13,919 nucleotides of DNA from JAVMKJ01 sp031732855 (GCA_031732855.1 JAVMKJ010000168.1:1-13919), one strand, 5' to 3'; positions 1-6,804 are shown, counted from the first letter of the stretch. Notes: generated from the sequence alone by a model not told the origin. Numbers and translations are program-made.

Positions 1-77
1 ACTCCCTGCTCCTGACGGCGGCAATGGAACTGCCACGGATCCGAAAGATGACTCTGATTCACAATCGAGGAGAATGA
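1..77 (+). other. Left edge, possible 3' tail of an upstream gene
   Basis: The reading frame starting at base 3 is open from the window edge to a TGA at 75-77, giving 24 residues with no recognisable motif. It would end just before the ATG at 81. A second frame, starting at base 2, is also open through this stretch, so the choice of frame is not decided by the sequence. The GAGGAG at 67-72 is the ribosome binding site of the next gene. The piece is too short to call as a gene. Confidence 0.15.
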
Positions 78-80
78 AGC

Positions 81-635
81 ATGAAATTCTTACGCATTTG
101 CAGTACGGCCTTGGTGTTGTTGCTGGGCGCCACGATCGTTCACGCACAGGGATTCGATCAAAAGAGCTTTCCGGCGGGTCCCCCCAAACCGGAAGTGAAG
201 TATCACCTGCTCGTGCCGGACAATGTCGTCATCACCAATAAGAAAGGCGAAGTATACAAAGCTGGCGATATCATATTGGTGCCCGGCGCCAACGTCACGA
301 TCCTGGAATCCGCCTACGTCAAGGAACAGATGAAGGACCCCGCCTTTAAATCCAGCTTTGTCAACGAGATCAGTTATTCCGGGATGTCCGAGGACAAGGT
401 GCGTGATTACGCCATCGTTTCGATTAAAGTTCCTGAAGGCGTAACCGTCGAGTCATTGCCTTGGAAGAAAACTTCTGGAGGCGTAACCGAGAGTTATGCT
501 GGCAAGACCATCAAAGGCCCGTCGTCGGTAACGATAATGGTCGTCAAGGCGAAAATGGACGCGACACCGAATCAAACTCCCGCCGACACGTGGAACGCTG
601 AGGGCGGCTGGGGCGGGCGCAGTTGGAATAAATAA
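81..635 (+). CDS. Small exported protein of unknown function
   Basis: This encodes 184 residues. The first 22 or so are a classic Sec signal peptide: basic start (MKFLR), hydrophobic core rich in L, V and A, and a signal peptidase I type site (VHA then QG). The mature part of about 160 residues has no further membrane segment and no cysteine, so it should be a soluble periplasmic or secreted protein. It begins with a Pro/Lys-rich linker and continues with alternating hydrophobic positions typical of beta strands. It ends in a Gly/Trp-rich tail (GGWGGRSW). The start is supported by GAGGAG at 67-72, eight bases upstream of the ATG. I do not recognise the family. The next gene also encodes a small exported protein, but the two are separated by a hairpin and may not be co-transcribed. 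Confidence 0.8.
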   Translation: MKFLRICSTALVLLLGATIVHAQGFDQKSFPAGPPKPEVKYHLLVPDNVVITNKKGEVYKAGDIILVPGANVTILESAYVKEQMKDPAFKSSFVNEISYSGMSEDKVRDYAIVSIKVPEGVTVESLPWKKTSGGVTESYAGKTIKGPSSVTIMVVKAKMDATPNQTPADTWNAEGGWGGRSWNK

Positions 636-675
636 ACCAATTGCTTGCCATTTGTCTCTCTGGCGATGAAACAAG

Positions 676-715
676 CCCGGTCGGGTTAACGTGTAAGCGG
701 TATAACCCGGCTGGG
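676..715 (+). terminator. 12-bp hairpin between the two exported-protein genes
   Basis: The arm at 676-687 pairs along its full length with 704-715 around a 16-base loop when read as plus-strand RNA. Ten pairs are Watson-Crick and two are G-U. On the opposite strand those two would be A-C mismatches, which suggests that the structure matters in the plus-strand transcript. No T-run follows it, so it is either a Rho-type or processing hairpin after the upstream gene, or a leader structure of the downstream gene that starts at 751. Confidence 0.45.
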
Positions 716-750
716 ATTCCGTTGAGCACCCTCAAGCAAGGAAAAATCTG

Positions 751-1200
751 ATGATGAATGTTCGCAAAATGGCCGGTCCAGCCTTGCTGGCCACCACGCT
801 ATTGGCGGGCGGTCTGGCGCTGGCGGCGGATCTTAAAAAGCCATCGGGGAGGGTCACCATCAATGAAACTCAATTCGGCCTCATCATCGGCGGCAGCACC
901 GGCGGCGGCACGCTGAAGTTCAAGGGCAAAACCTATCCCTTCAGGATCGGCGGCCTGAGCGTCGGCGCAACCATAGGCATTGCGAGGGTGGCGGCGGTTG
1001 GAGAAGTCTATGATTTAAAGGATGTCTCGAAATTCCCCGGCACCTACACCGCCCTGAATGCCGCCATTGCTCTGGGCGGCGGCGTCGGTGGCGTGCAGAT
1101 GCAGAATGAGCATGGCGTCATCATGCGCCTGGAATCCCGCACCCAGGGCGTGCGGTTCAACCTGAGCACCGGCGGCGTGACCGTGACGATGAGCAAGTAA
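751..1200 (+). CDS. Small glycine-rich exported protein, unknown function
   Basis: This encodes 149 residues with an N-terminal signal peptide: basic start, then a core of L, A and T ending in LALAA, with likely cleavage around residue 25-26. The mature protein of about 123 residues is very rich in glycine and small residues. Patches such as GGSTGGG, GGLSVGATIG and LGGGVGGVQ alternate with short beta-prone stretches, which suggests a small beta-rich or barrel-like periplasmic or outer-membrane protein. The pattern recalls DUF1134/EipA-type and related glycine-rich periplasmic proteins, but that is a weak resemblance from memory. There is no cysteine, so it is not a lipoprotein. AAGGA at 738-742 supports the start; ATG at 751 and 754 are tandem and either could be used. 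A small CCCC-GCA-GGGG hairpin lies just after the stop. Confidence 0.75.
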   Translation: MMNVRKMAGPALLATTLLAGGLALAADLKKPSGRVTINETQFGLIIGGSTGGGTLKFKGKTYPFRIGGLSVGATIGIARVAAVGEVYDLKDVSKFPGTYTALNAAIALGGGVGGVQMQNEHGVIMRLESRTQGVRFNLSTGGVTVTMSK

Positions 1201-1206
1201 GCTCGA

Positions 1207-1217
1207 CCCCGCAGGGG
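1207..1217 (+). terminator. Small hairpin after the glycine-rich protein gene
   Basis: CCCC-GCA-GGGG directly after the stop codon at 1200, followed by only two T residues. It is weak and could be chance in GC-rich DNA. Confidence 0.2.
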
Positions 1218-1321
1218 TTGCCTCGCCGCCCATGCGACAGATGACCCCTATGCCGGCATCTATTGTGTTCCCGTCCAACTCGTCAAATCGCTGTTTCGAA
1301 CCACCCCGGCGCTGCGCGCCA

Positions 1322-1343
1322 CCCCTCCTTAGCCAAGGAGGGG
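1322..1343. repeat. REP-like palindrome upstream of fabI
   Basis: CCCCTCCTT and AAGGAGGGG form a perfect 9-bp inverted repeat around the loop AGCC. A second small palindrome, GGCGC-TGC-GCGCC, lies immediately to its left at about 1309-1321. The C-rich arm and short loop are of the same style as the palindromes at 6821-6843 and 7000-7022, which suggests an interspersed palindromic repeat. It lies 37 bases before the fabI start codon. It does not overlap the fabI ribosome binding site at 1367-1371. Confidence 0.55.
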
Positions 1344-1380
1344 AAGCAAGGTTGCCATATCCGATCAGGAGAACCGTATC

Positions 1381-2163
1381 ATGGCCGTTGAAATCCCTCG
1401 TCCCCCGCTCAAGGGCAAGAAGGCGCTGGTCGCCGGCATCGCCAACGAGCATTCCATCGCCTACGGCTGCGCCAAGGCGTTTCGCGAGCTGGAAGCCGAC
1501 TTGGCCATCACCTACCTCAACGAAAAATCGAAACAGTACGTCGAGCCGCTGGCGAAACAGTTGGAAGCGCCGATCTTCATGCCGCTCGATGTCAGCCAGC
1601 CCGGCCAGCTCGAAGCGCTGTTCGAGGCCATTACGAAACAATGGGGCCGGCTCGACATTCTGGTCCACTCCATCGCCTTCGCCCCCAAGGAGGACTTGCA
1701 GGGTGGGCTGCTCGACTGTTCGGCGGCGGGTTTCGCCAAAGCGGTCGACATCTCCTGCCATTCCTTCATCCGCATGGCCAAGCTGGCCGCGCCGCTGATG
1801 ACCGAGGGCGGCGCGATGTTCGCCATGAGCTACCACGGCGCCAACGAGGTGGCGCCGAACTACAACGTGATGGGGCCGGTGAAGGCGGCGCTGGAAGCCG
1901 CCTGTCGCTACCTGGCCTACGAACTGGGGCATCGGAAGATTCGCGTTCACGCCATCTCGCCCGGGCCGCTCAAGACACGGGCCGCGTCGGGGTTGAAAGA
2001 CTTCGATCTGATGCTCAACGAGGCGGTGGCACGGGCGCCGCTCGGCGAACTGGTGGACATCATGGACGTCGGCTTCACCTGCGCCTTCCTCGCCACGCCC
2101 TACGCCCGGCGCCTGACCGGCAGCACGGTGTACGTGGACGGCGGCGTGAACATCATGGCGTGA
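1381..2163 (+). CDS. fabI: Enoyl-[acyl-carrier-protein] reductase (NADH), FabI
   Basis: FabI reduces the trans-2-enoyl-ACP double bond with NADH, the last step of each round of fatty-acid elongation, in the cytoplasm. The 260-residue length is normal for the family. It is an atypical short-chain dehydrogenase fold. The nucleotide-binding loop is GIANEHSIA at 19-27, and an LVHSIAFAPKEDL segment follows at about 94-106. The catalytic set is Tyr151, Tyr161 and Lys168, with the FabI-type YNVMG sequence between Tyr161 and Lys168. ISPGPLKT is followed by AASGLKDF, the substrate-binding helix region, and the protein ends in YVDGGVNIM. AGGAG at 1367-1371 supports the ATG. No other fab gene is adjacent, which is usual for fabI. 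The sequence looks intact. The tyrosine pair and the GPLKT-AASG segment separate it from generic SDR enzymes. Confidence 0.95.
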   Translation: MAVEIPRPPLKGKKALVAGIANEHSIAYGCAKAFRELEADLAITYLNEKSKQYVEPLAKQLEAPIFMPLDVSQPGQLEALFEAITKQWGRLDILVHSIAFAPKEDLQGGLLDCSAAGFAKAVDISCHSFIRMAKLAAPLMTEGGAMFAMSYHGANEVAPNYNVMGPVKAALEAACRYLAYELGHRKIRVHAISPGPLKTRAASGLKDFDLMLNEAVARAPLGELVDIMDVGFTCAFLATPYARRLTGSTVYVDGGVNIMA

Positions 2164-2192
2164 GGCAGGCTATCGCCTTGGGGTCGCCGGCG

Positions 2193-2216
2193 AGCGGCGG
2201 ACGTGAGTCCGCTGTT
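2193..2216 (+). terminator. Hairpin shortly downstream of fabI
   Basis: The core is GCGGAC (2197-2202), loop GTGA, GTCCGC (2207-2212). It can be extended to 10 pairs (2193-2202 with 2207-2216) using two G-U pairs. It is followed by TCCG rather than a T-run, so it is at best a weak intrinsic terminator. Thirty bases after the fabI stop is a sensible place for transcription to end. Confidence 0.4.
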
Positions 2217-2249
2217 TCCGCGCCAGCCGATATCACCGACGGCTTGCCG

Positions 2250-2286
2250 CGTTCCGGGAAACAGGGGGCTCCCCGCTCGCGGAACG
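2250..2286. repeat. Nested inverted repeat in the fabI downstream gap
   Basis: CGTTCCG at 2250-2256 is the reverse complement of CGGAACG at 2280-2286. Between them a smaller GGGG-GCT-CCCC hairpin can form. The stretch 2164-2344 thus holds several hairpins and no gene. Its role is unknown. Confidence 0.35.
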
Positions 2287-2344
2287 ACCGCACCGTTCCC
2301 ACAGGAAGAGAAACGTTTTCAGACAGGCTCCAAGGAGAAAGACC

Positions 2345-3385
2345 ATGCCGTTTCGATTTCTGCACTCCATTTTCTCTGGCGCCAGCCAGCCCGGCAAATT
2401 CGACAAGGAGTTAATGCTGAGAGGTATCGAACGGGTGGTGGATGGCACCGATCCTCGCCTGCGGGCGGTGAGCCACTATCGGCGCAAGCTCTGGGACCCG
2501 GTGGAACGGACTATCGACTTCGTGGTGAACTTCGTCGACGCCCTGCCGCCCGCTATCGTGGCCGACCGGCAGGGTTACATGACCGATCCTCGCCTGCGCG
2601 CCCTGTTCGCCTCGCCCGAGAGTCTGCGAGAGATCCTGAGTTTCAGCGACGGCACCCGCAGTTACCTGGAACAGGCCTCCGATCCCCTGCCGGCGGAACT
2701 GTTCGCCGGACTCGGCGCGGTCCGGATCGAAAAGAACGTGCTCGGGATCGAGATGGACGGCGAAATTCTCCGGCGGGACGTGCCGCAAGTCGTCGTCAAC
2801 TTCCGCGATCATCGAGTGGTCTTCCTGAACGACAACGAACAGGCTACCCGCCGGGAACTGATGCGGCGCGCGGCCGATTACCTGATCGCAACCGCCTTGC
2901 AGCGCCTGACCGCCGACCGGGTCGAAAAAACCCAACTGGAGCAGCAACAGCGCAAGCTGCTCCTGCAAAAGGCCAGCCTTCTGAAGCAGGGCCAGGCGGG
3001 TCTGGAATCGCTGGCGGAACCGGTCCCCGCGGAGCCGGTCGATTTGAGCGCCCTCGAACAGCAGCTTCAGGACCTCGAAACCGAATTGAACCAACTGCGC
3101 GCGGATACCGCCACGCTCGACCAGCATCTCGCCAAGGTCGCCGCCACTCTGAGCGAACCGGAACAATACCTGCAACTGGAATCGGTTACGCTCACCCTGG
3201 ACCATACCAACACCAAGGTCGCCGTAGACTCGGGACGAGTCGCCAACTCGATGACTTTCCAGGAAGTCGTCATGGGGAAAGACCGCCGGCTTACCGCGCT
3301 GTTCGTCCGGTTCCCCAGCAGCGAACTGCTGCCGCAACCCGATTTCTTCAAGGAGGCGAATCGGCTGTTGCAGTCGATCCGGTGA
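2345..3385 (+). CDS. Uncharacterised cytoplasmic protein with a coiled coil
   Basis: This encodes 346 residues with no signal peptide, no membrane segment and no cysteine. The N-terminal ~160 residues look globular, with mixed helix and strand. Residues ~165-215 and ~234-272 are rich in heptad-spaced Leu with Gln, Glu, Arg and Lys and should form coiled-coil helices, split by a Pro/Glu linker (EPVPAEPVDL). The last ~70 residues form a predicted beta/alpha end domain (QLESVTLTLDHTN, then VRFPSSELL). AAGGAG at 2332-2337, seven bases before the ATG, fixes the start. I do not recognise a family and see no catalytic signature. The shape suggests an oligomer-forming structural or adaptor protein. 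It may be transcribed with the 150-residue gene that follows 88 bases later. Confidence 0.75.
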   Translation: MPFRFLHSIFSGASQPGKFDKELMLRGIERVVDGTDPRLRAVSHYRRKLWDPVERTIDFVVNFVDALPPAIVADRQGYMTDPRLRALFASPESLREILSFSDGTRSYLEQASDPLPAELFAGLGAVRIEKNVLGIEMDGEILRRDVPQVVVNFRDHRVVFLNDNEQATRRELMRRAADYLIATALQRLTADRVEKTQLEQQQRKLLLQKASLLKQGQAGLESLAEPVPAEPVDLSALEQQLQDLETELNQLRADTATLDQHLAKVAATLSEPEQYLQLESVTLTLDHTNTKVAVDSGRVANSMTFQEVVMGKDRRLTALFVRFPSSELLPQPDFFKEANRLLQSIR

Positions 3386-3460
3386 TCCAGATTTACCCCC
3401 GATGATGGTCGCCGAACCATCCGCAAATTGATTTCAACCTTGTTGCATGGCACGGTTCTC

Positions 3461-3466
3461 AGGAGG
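3461..3466 (+). promoter_or_regulatory. Ribosome binding site that decides a start
   Basis: AGGAGG lies seven bases before the ATG at 3474. The in-frame ATG at 3447 has no such site, so translation should begin at 3474 rather than nine codons earlier. Confidence 0.75.
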
Positions 3467-3473
3467 ACTTCCC

Positions 3474-3926
3474 ATGAGCGATAAATCCAAGCAAACCACC
3501 GATCTCGCGGCTGTCATCAAATCCCTGAAGAGTTACCTGCTGGAAAAGGGCAACCGCTTGGAGCGCGGTCCCATCTACGAGGGCCAAAGCAGGACCCCGG
3601 CCAGTGTCGCCGAGATGGTGCGGCGATATGAAGGGAGGGGCTACGCCAGGTACATGCAGGTCGGCGACCCGCCGGTTTATGCGATGCTGGGGCGCGGCCA
3701 TCAGGAGGTTCATATCTTCCAGCCGCAAGATCCGAAAGTCCGGGAATGGCTGGAGGATGATCGGAAGGCGTTGAACGATCCGGCCGTCCGCGCCTATCTA
3801 CTGCAGGGCGCCGGCCTGAGCGAGGGCGATCTGCCGGTCGCCCGCAAGCCGCAAGTGTTCCGCATCACCGAGACCGACGACGTGTTCGTCATCACCAACG
3901 AGGATGCTCCGCCTGGATGGCGGTGA
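3474..3926 (+). CDS. Small uncharacterised cytoplasmic protein
   Basis: This encodes 150 residues from the ATG at 3474, chosen because of the strong AGGAGG just upstream. There is no signal peptide or membrane segment. The first third is basic and helical (IKSLKSYLLEKGNRLERGP). A middle part contains VAEMVRRYEGRGYARYMQVGDPPVYAMLGRG, described here as two motifs: an RRYEGRGYARY patch and a DPPVYAMLGRG patch. The last third is acidic and ends in ITNEDAPPGWR. There is no cysteine or recognisable catalytic motif. I do not know the family. It follows the coiled-coil gene on the same strand at a distance of 88 bases, so the two may share a transcript. Confidence 0.75.
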   Translation: MSDKSKQTTDLAAVIKSLKSYLLEKGNRLERGPIYEGQSRTPASVAEMVRRYEGRGYARYMQVGDPPVYAMLGRGHQEVHIFQPQDPKVREWLEDDRKALNDPAVRAYLLQGAGLSEGDLPVARKPQVFRITETDDVFVITNEDAPPGWR

Positions 3927-4304
3927 GGGGTTCTGGGCGAGGGTCGGATCGGGTGGAATCTGTCGGTTGAGAGGGTCGTGACCCACTGCGCTGGCCCTAC
4001 CCTTCAGGCCCGCGACGTCTCGAACGGGTTCAAGAGAGTCGCGGTGAAATCCGCGTTGTATATCGCAAGCAAGGATACCGATATCCAACAACCAATACCC
4101 AGACCCCGATTGCTGCGTCAGTTGGAGGAGTGTTCGATCACGTCGCCGGTGACCCGGAATTCTCGACATGTGCAGGCCGGGAACGCGCCGCTGGTGCTCG
4201 CGATGATCCCGCTATAAGAGTTGCTGGAGGTCCTGCCCGGCGTGCTTTTCCAGGGCGCCGCCCAGGTCGAGTCGAATTCTTTTATTGTGAGGACAGGAGA
4301 GACC
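3927..4304. other. 378-base stretch without a convincing gene
   Basis: Short open frames here (for example 3978-4217, 79 codons) lack a ribosome binding site, have no recognisable motif and are not typical of the neighbouring coding style. There is a small perfect palindrome, GGGTC-GT-GACCC at 3973-3984, and a weak GGATA/TATCC hairpin at about 4073-4086. The last 40 bases before 4305 are locally AT-rich (TTCTTTTATTGTGAGG) and are a reasonable place for the leader of the following gene. I see no clear promoter or terminator. Confidence 0.4.
4295..4300 (+). promoter_or_regulatory. Ribosome binding site that decides a start
   Basis: AGGAGA just before the ATG at 4305 makes that codon the likely start. 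The same frame is open further upstream to 4221, but the extra 28 codons have no comparable site and do not resemble the CYTH fold. Confidence 0.7.
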
Positions 4305-5798
4305 ATGGCTGAAATCACACCACGCTGGGAATGGCGTTCGTTTGGCCGGCGCTTCGGGGGGGCAGAGGAGCGGCTGGCTCAACTCACGCCGAGTGGCGTC
4401 CAGGAAAGCGACGAGATCTACCTGCTTTCCCCCGCCGGCGAGAACGTAAAGGTCCGCGATGCGCTGATGGACATCAAGGTGCTGCGGGAGGTCAACGCCG
4501 ATGGCCTCGAACAGTGGACGCCGGTCATGAAGGCCGGCTTTCCACTTCCGGCGGCCGAGGCGGCGAAAGTGCTCGAGGCGCTCCGGTTGCCGATCCCGAC
4601 GCCCGTCCGCGCGAGCTACACGCTCGACGAGTTCATCGGGCAGTTTGCCGCGCCGGGCGGGGCCATCCGCGCGGTGCAGGTCCACAAGCGGCGCACTCGC
4701 TATACGGTCGGCGGCTGCATGGCCGAACTCTCCGAGGTGGTGGCGAACGGCAAGCCCACCCGCACGATTGCGGTCGAGTCGGAGGATGCGGCCGGGGTGA
4801 TGCGGGCGGTGCGGGAACTCGGCCTGGGCGACTACACGAACACCAGCTATCCCCGCGCCCTGGCGGTCCTGATCGACGACGAGCCGGAGCGCTACGCCGT
4901 GATCGACGCCGGCACCAACTCCATCAAGTTCCACATCGGCGAACACGACGCGGGCGGGAAGTGGCGAACCGTCGTCGACCGCGCGGAGCTGACTCGTCTC
5001 GGCGAGGGGCTCGCACAAGGGGGCGCAATCGTCGACGCCGCGCTGGAGCGAACGGTCGCGGCGATCGCGGCCATGGTCGACGAGGCGAAGCGGCACGGCG
5101 TGCGGGCGATCGCCGCCGTCGGCACGGCCGGCCTGCGGATCGCTGCAAACGGCAACGAAGTCGTGGCGGCGATTCAGGCGCGCACCGGCGTTCGTATCGA
5201 GGTAATCTCGGGCGAAGAGGAGGGACGGCTGGCCTACGTGGCCGCCAAGGCCGGGCTCGGATTGAACCAGGGCTCGCTGGTCGTCTTCGACACGGGCGGC
5301 GGCAGTTCCCAGTTCACCTTCGGGCACGACGCCGTCGTGGACGAGCGCTTCAGCGTCGACGTCGGCGCCGTGCGCTACACCGAACGTTACCGACTCGACC
5401 GCGCCGTTTCGCCCGAGGTGCTGCGCGAGGCCATGGCGGCGATTTCGGCCGACCTCTCGCGCATCGAGGGGCGCCCGGTTCCCGACGCGCTGGTCGCGAT
5501 GGGCGGCGCGGTGACCAATATCACCGCGGTCATGCATCGCCTCGCTGCCTATGACCCTGCGGTCGTTCAGGGCAGCGTCCTCGACCGCGCCGAGATCGAT
5601 CGCCAGATCGAACTCTACCGTTCGCGGGATGCCGACGCCCGCCGCGCCATCGTCGGCCTCCAGCCGAAGCGCGCCGAAGTCATCCTCGCCGGTGCCTGCA
5701 TCGTCCGCACGGTCATGGAGAAGCTGGGCAAGCAGAGTTTTACCGTGAGCGACCGAGGCCTGCGCCACGGCGTGCTGGCCGAGCGTTTCGCAGCCTGA
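4305..5798 (+). CDS. CYTH-like domain fused to a Ppx/GppA phosphatase
   Basis: This encodes 497 residues in two domains. Residues ~1-170 look like a CYTH (triphosphate-tunnel) domain. The entry strand is WEWRSF (8-13), an ExExK-like motif with Arg in place of Lys. Then come basic strands VKVRD (48-52) and DIKVL (56-60). The end is KRRTRYTV (128-135), AELSEVV (140-146) and AVESED (156-161), the usual RxxY...ELxEV...ExE order. Residues ~197-497 are a Ppx/GppA phosphatase of the actin/ASKHA fold. Its motifs are VIDAGTNSIKFHIG (phosphate 1, 199-212), GTAGLR (273-278), SGEEEGRLAY with the catalytic glutamate region (302-311), FDTGGGSSQF (phosphate 2, 328-337) and, nearer the end, AMGGAVTNI. The C-terminal HD-like domain of long Ppx and GppA proteins is absent. 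The family hydrolyses polyphosphate or pppGpp. The CYTH part could bind or cut the chain end. The next gene also encodes a CYTH-like protein. Confidence 0.85.
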   Translation: MAEITPRWEWRSFGRRFGGAEERLAQLTPSGVQESDEIYLLSPAGENVKVRDALMDIKVLREVNADGLEQWTPVMKAGFPLPAAEAAKVLEALRLPIPTPVRASYTLDEFIGQFAAPGGAIRAVQVHKRRTRYTVGGCMAELSEVVANGKPTRTIAVESEDAAGVMRAVRELGLGDYTNTSYPRALAVLIDDEPERYAVIDAGTNSIKFHIGEHDAGGKWRTVVDRAELTRLGEGLAQGGAIVDAALERTVAAIAAMVDEAKRHGVRAIAAVGTAGLRIAANGNEVVAAIQARTGVRIEVISGEEEGRLAYVAAKAGLGLNQGSLVVFDTGGGSSQFTFGHDAVVDERFSVDVGAVRYTERYRLDRAVSPEVLREAMAAISADLSRIEGRPVPDALVAMGGAVTNITAVMHRLAAYDPAVVQGSVLDRAEIDRQIELYRSRDADARRAIVGLQPKRAEVILAGACIVRTVMEKLGKQSFTVSDRGLRHGVLAERFAA

Positions 5799-5878
5799 AG
5801 GGCGTGTTGCGTTTCCTGAAGAAGGCCCTGCGGAACAGGATGATTTCTTGGTTTATTACAACGAAAGGGATGTAGGCC

Positions 5879-6739
5879 ATGATTGCCAAGACACCCACGA
5901 AAACCCCGAAACCCACGGCGAGCGCAAAGCCCGTGACGTCCGCGACGATCGATCAGCCCGCACTGGCGAAACCCCTTACGAGTGAGCAGTTGGTCGAAAT
6001 GTTCAGGCTCGTGAAGGGGGCGACCAGCGTTGAACTGAAGTTGTCGGTCCCAGTCGGCGTCGGCAACGCGACGATCAAGAGCATCGGACTCGACCCGGTC
6101 GAGGCACAGCCGCGGCAGGCATTTTTCTTCGATACGCCCGATCTGGCCTTGAACAAGGCCGGCATCGTCGTCCGGGCGCGGCGTATCCAGGGAGGGGATG
6201 GCGATACGGTCATCAAGCTACGCCCGGTGGATCCGTCCACCATCGACCCGGATCTTCGCCGCTCGGCGGCCTTCAAAGTCGAGGTGGATGCGATGCCGGG
6301 CGGATTCGTCTGCTCGGCCTCCTTCAAGGGCGCCTGCACCGGCCAAGAGGTGCTTGACGTGGCCTCGGGCGAGTTGCCTTTGCGCAAGCTGTTCTCCAAG
6401 GAACAGCGCGCCTTCTATGACGCGCACGCCCCGGCGGACATCACGATGGACAAGCTGGTCCTCCTGGGTCCCACCTTCTTGCTCAAGGCCAAGCACCAGC
6501 CGAAGGCGAAGGACTTCGACCGCCCCATCGTCTTGGAAGTGTGGATTTATCCTGATGGATCAATCGTCATGGAAGTCTCCACCAAGTGCCTGCCGAAAGA
6601 AACCTTCCAGGTCGCTGGCGATTTCAGGGCCTACCTGGCCCGCCACGGCATCGTGCTCGGCGCCGATCAGGCGCCGAAGACCAAGACCGCGCTGGAGTTC
6701 TTCAGCGCCAGGCTCAAGGAGGAAGAACTGGCCGGCTGA
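5879..6739 (+). CDS. Stand-alone CYTH (triphosphate-tunnel) domain protein
   Basis: This encodes 286 residues. The first ~35 are a low-complexity basic tail made of Thr, Pro, Lys and Ala. The rest matches the CYTH pattern. The entry strand is VELKL with Glu52 and Lys54; the first Glu of the classic ExExK is Ser50. The signature FFFDTPDLAL (82-91) and KAGIVVRARR (93-102) follow, with Arg99 and Arg101 pointing into the tunnel, then VIKLRPV (111-117). Downstream are acidic and basic strands, FKVEVDAMPG and VLEVWIYPDGS, then VMEVSTKC. The family includes inorganic triphosphatases, thiamine-triphosphatase and class IV adenylate cyclase, all metal-dependent and acting on triphosphates. Which activity applies here cannot be read from sequence. 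The spacing of 80 bases from the CYTH-Ppx gene and the same strand suggest a joint role in polyphosphate or triphosphate turnover. The ribosome binding site is weak. Confidence 0.8.
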   Translation: MIAKTPTKTPKPTASAKPVTSATIDQPALAKPLTSEQLVEMFRLVKGATSVELKLSVPVGVGNATIKSIGLDPVEAQPRQAFFFDTPDLALNKAGIVVRARRIQGGDGDTVIKLRPVDPSTIDPDLRRSAAFKVEVDAMPGGFVCSASFKGACTGQEVLDVASGELPLRKLFSKEQRAFYDAHAPADITMDKLVLLGPTFLLKAKHQPKAKDFDRPIVLEVWIYPDGSIVMEVSTKCLPKETFQVAGDFRAYLARHGIVLGADQAPKTKTALEFFSARLKEEELAG

Positions 6740-6743
6740 GCGA

Positions 6744-6788
6744 CCTCGCAAGGGGTGGGCGGAATCCGCGATTCCGTCTGGTGCGAGG
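6744..6788 (+). terminator. Nested double hairpin after the CYTH gene
   Basis: The outer arms CCTCGCA (6744-6750) and TGCGAGG (6782-6788) are perfect reverse complements. They enclose a second perfect hairpin, CGGAATC (6760-6766), loop CGC, GATTCCG (6770-6776). It starts five bases after the stop codon. No T-run follows, so its role as a terminator is uncertain; mRNA 3'-end protection is an alternative. Confidence 0.45.
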
Positions 6789-6804
6789 ATCGAAAGCAAC
6801 CATT

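Noticed and set aside
1015..1950. 311-codon minus-strand frame across the end of the exported protein and fabI
   Set aside because: It overlaps two supported genes and spans an intergenic palindrome. Composition is His/Arg/Gly-rich as in other shadows.
3978..4217. 79-codon plus-strand frame in the gap before the CYTH-Ppx gene
   Set aside because: It has no ribosome binding site, no family motif and no hydrophobic pattern. It cannot be separated from a chance frame.
4212..5768. 518-codon open frame on the minus strand opposite the CYTH-Ppx gene
   Set aside because: It is antisense to a gene with clear family motifs, is rich in Arg, His, Asp and Ala as expected for a GC-rich shadow frame, and has no ribosome binding site or recognisable domain.
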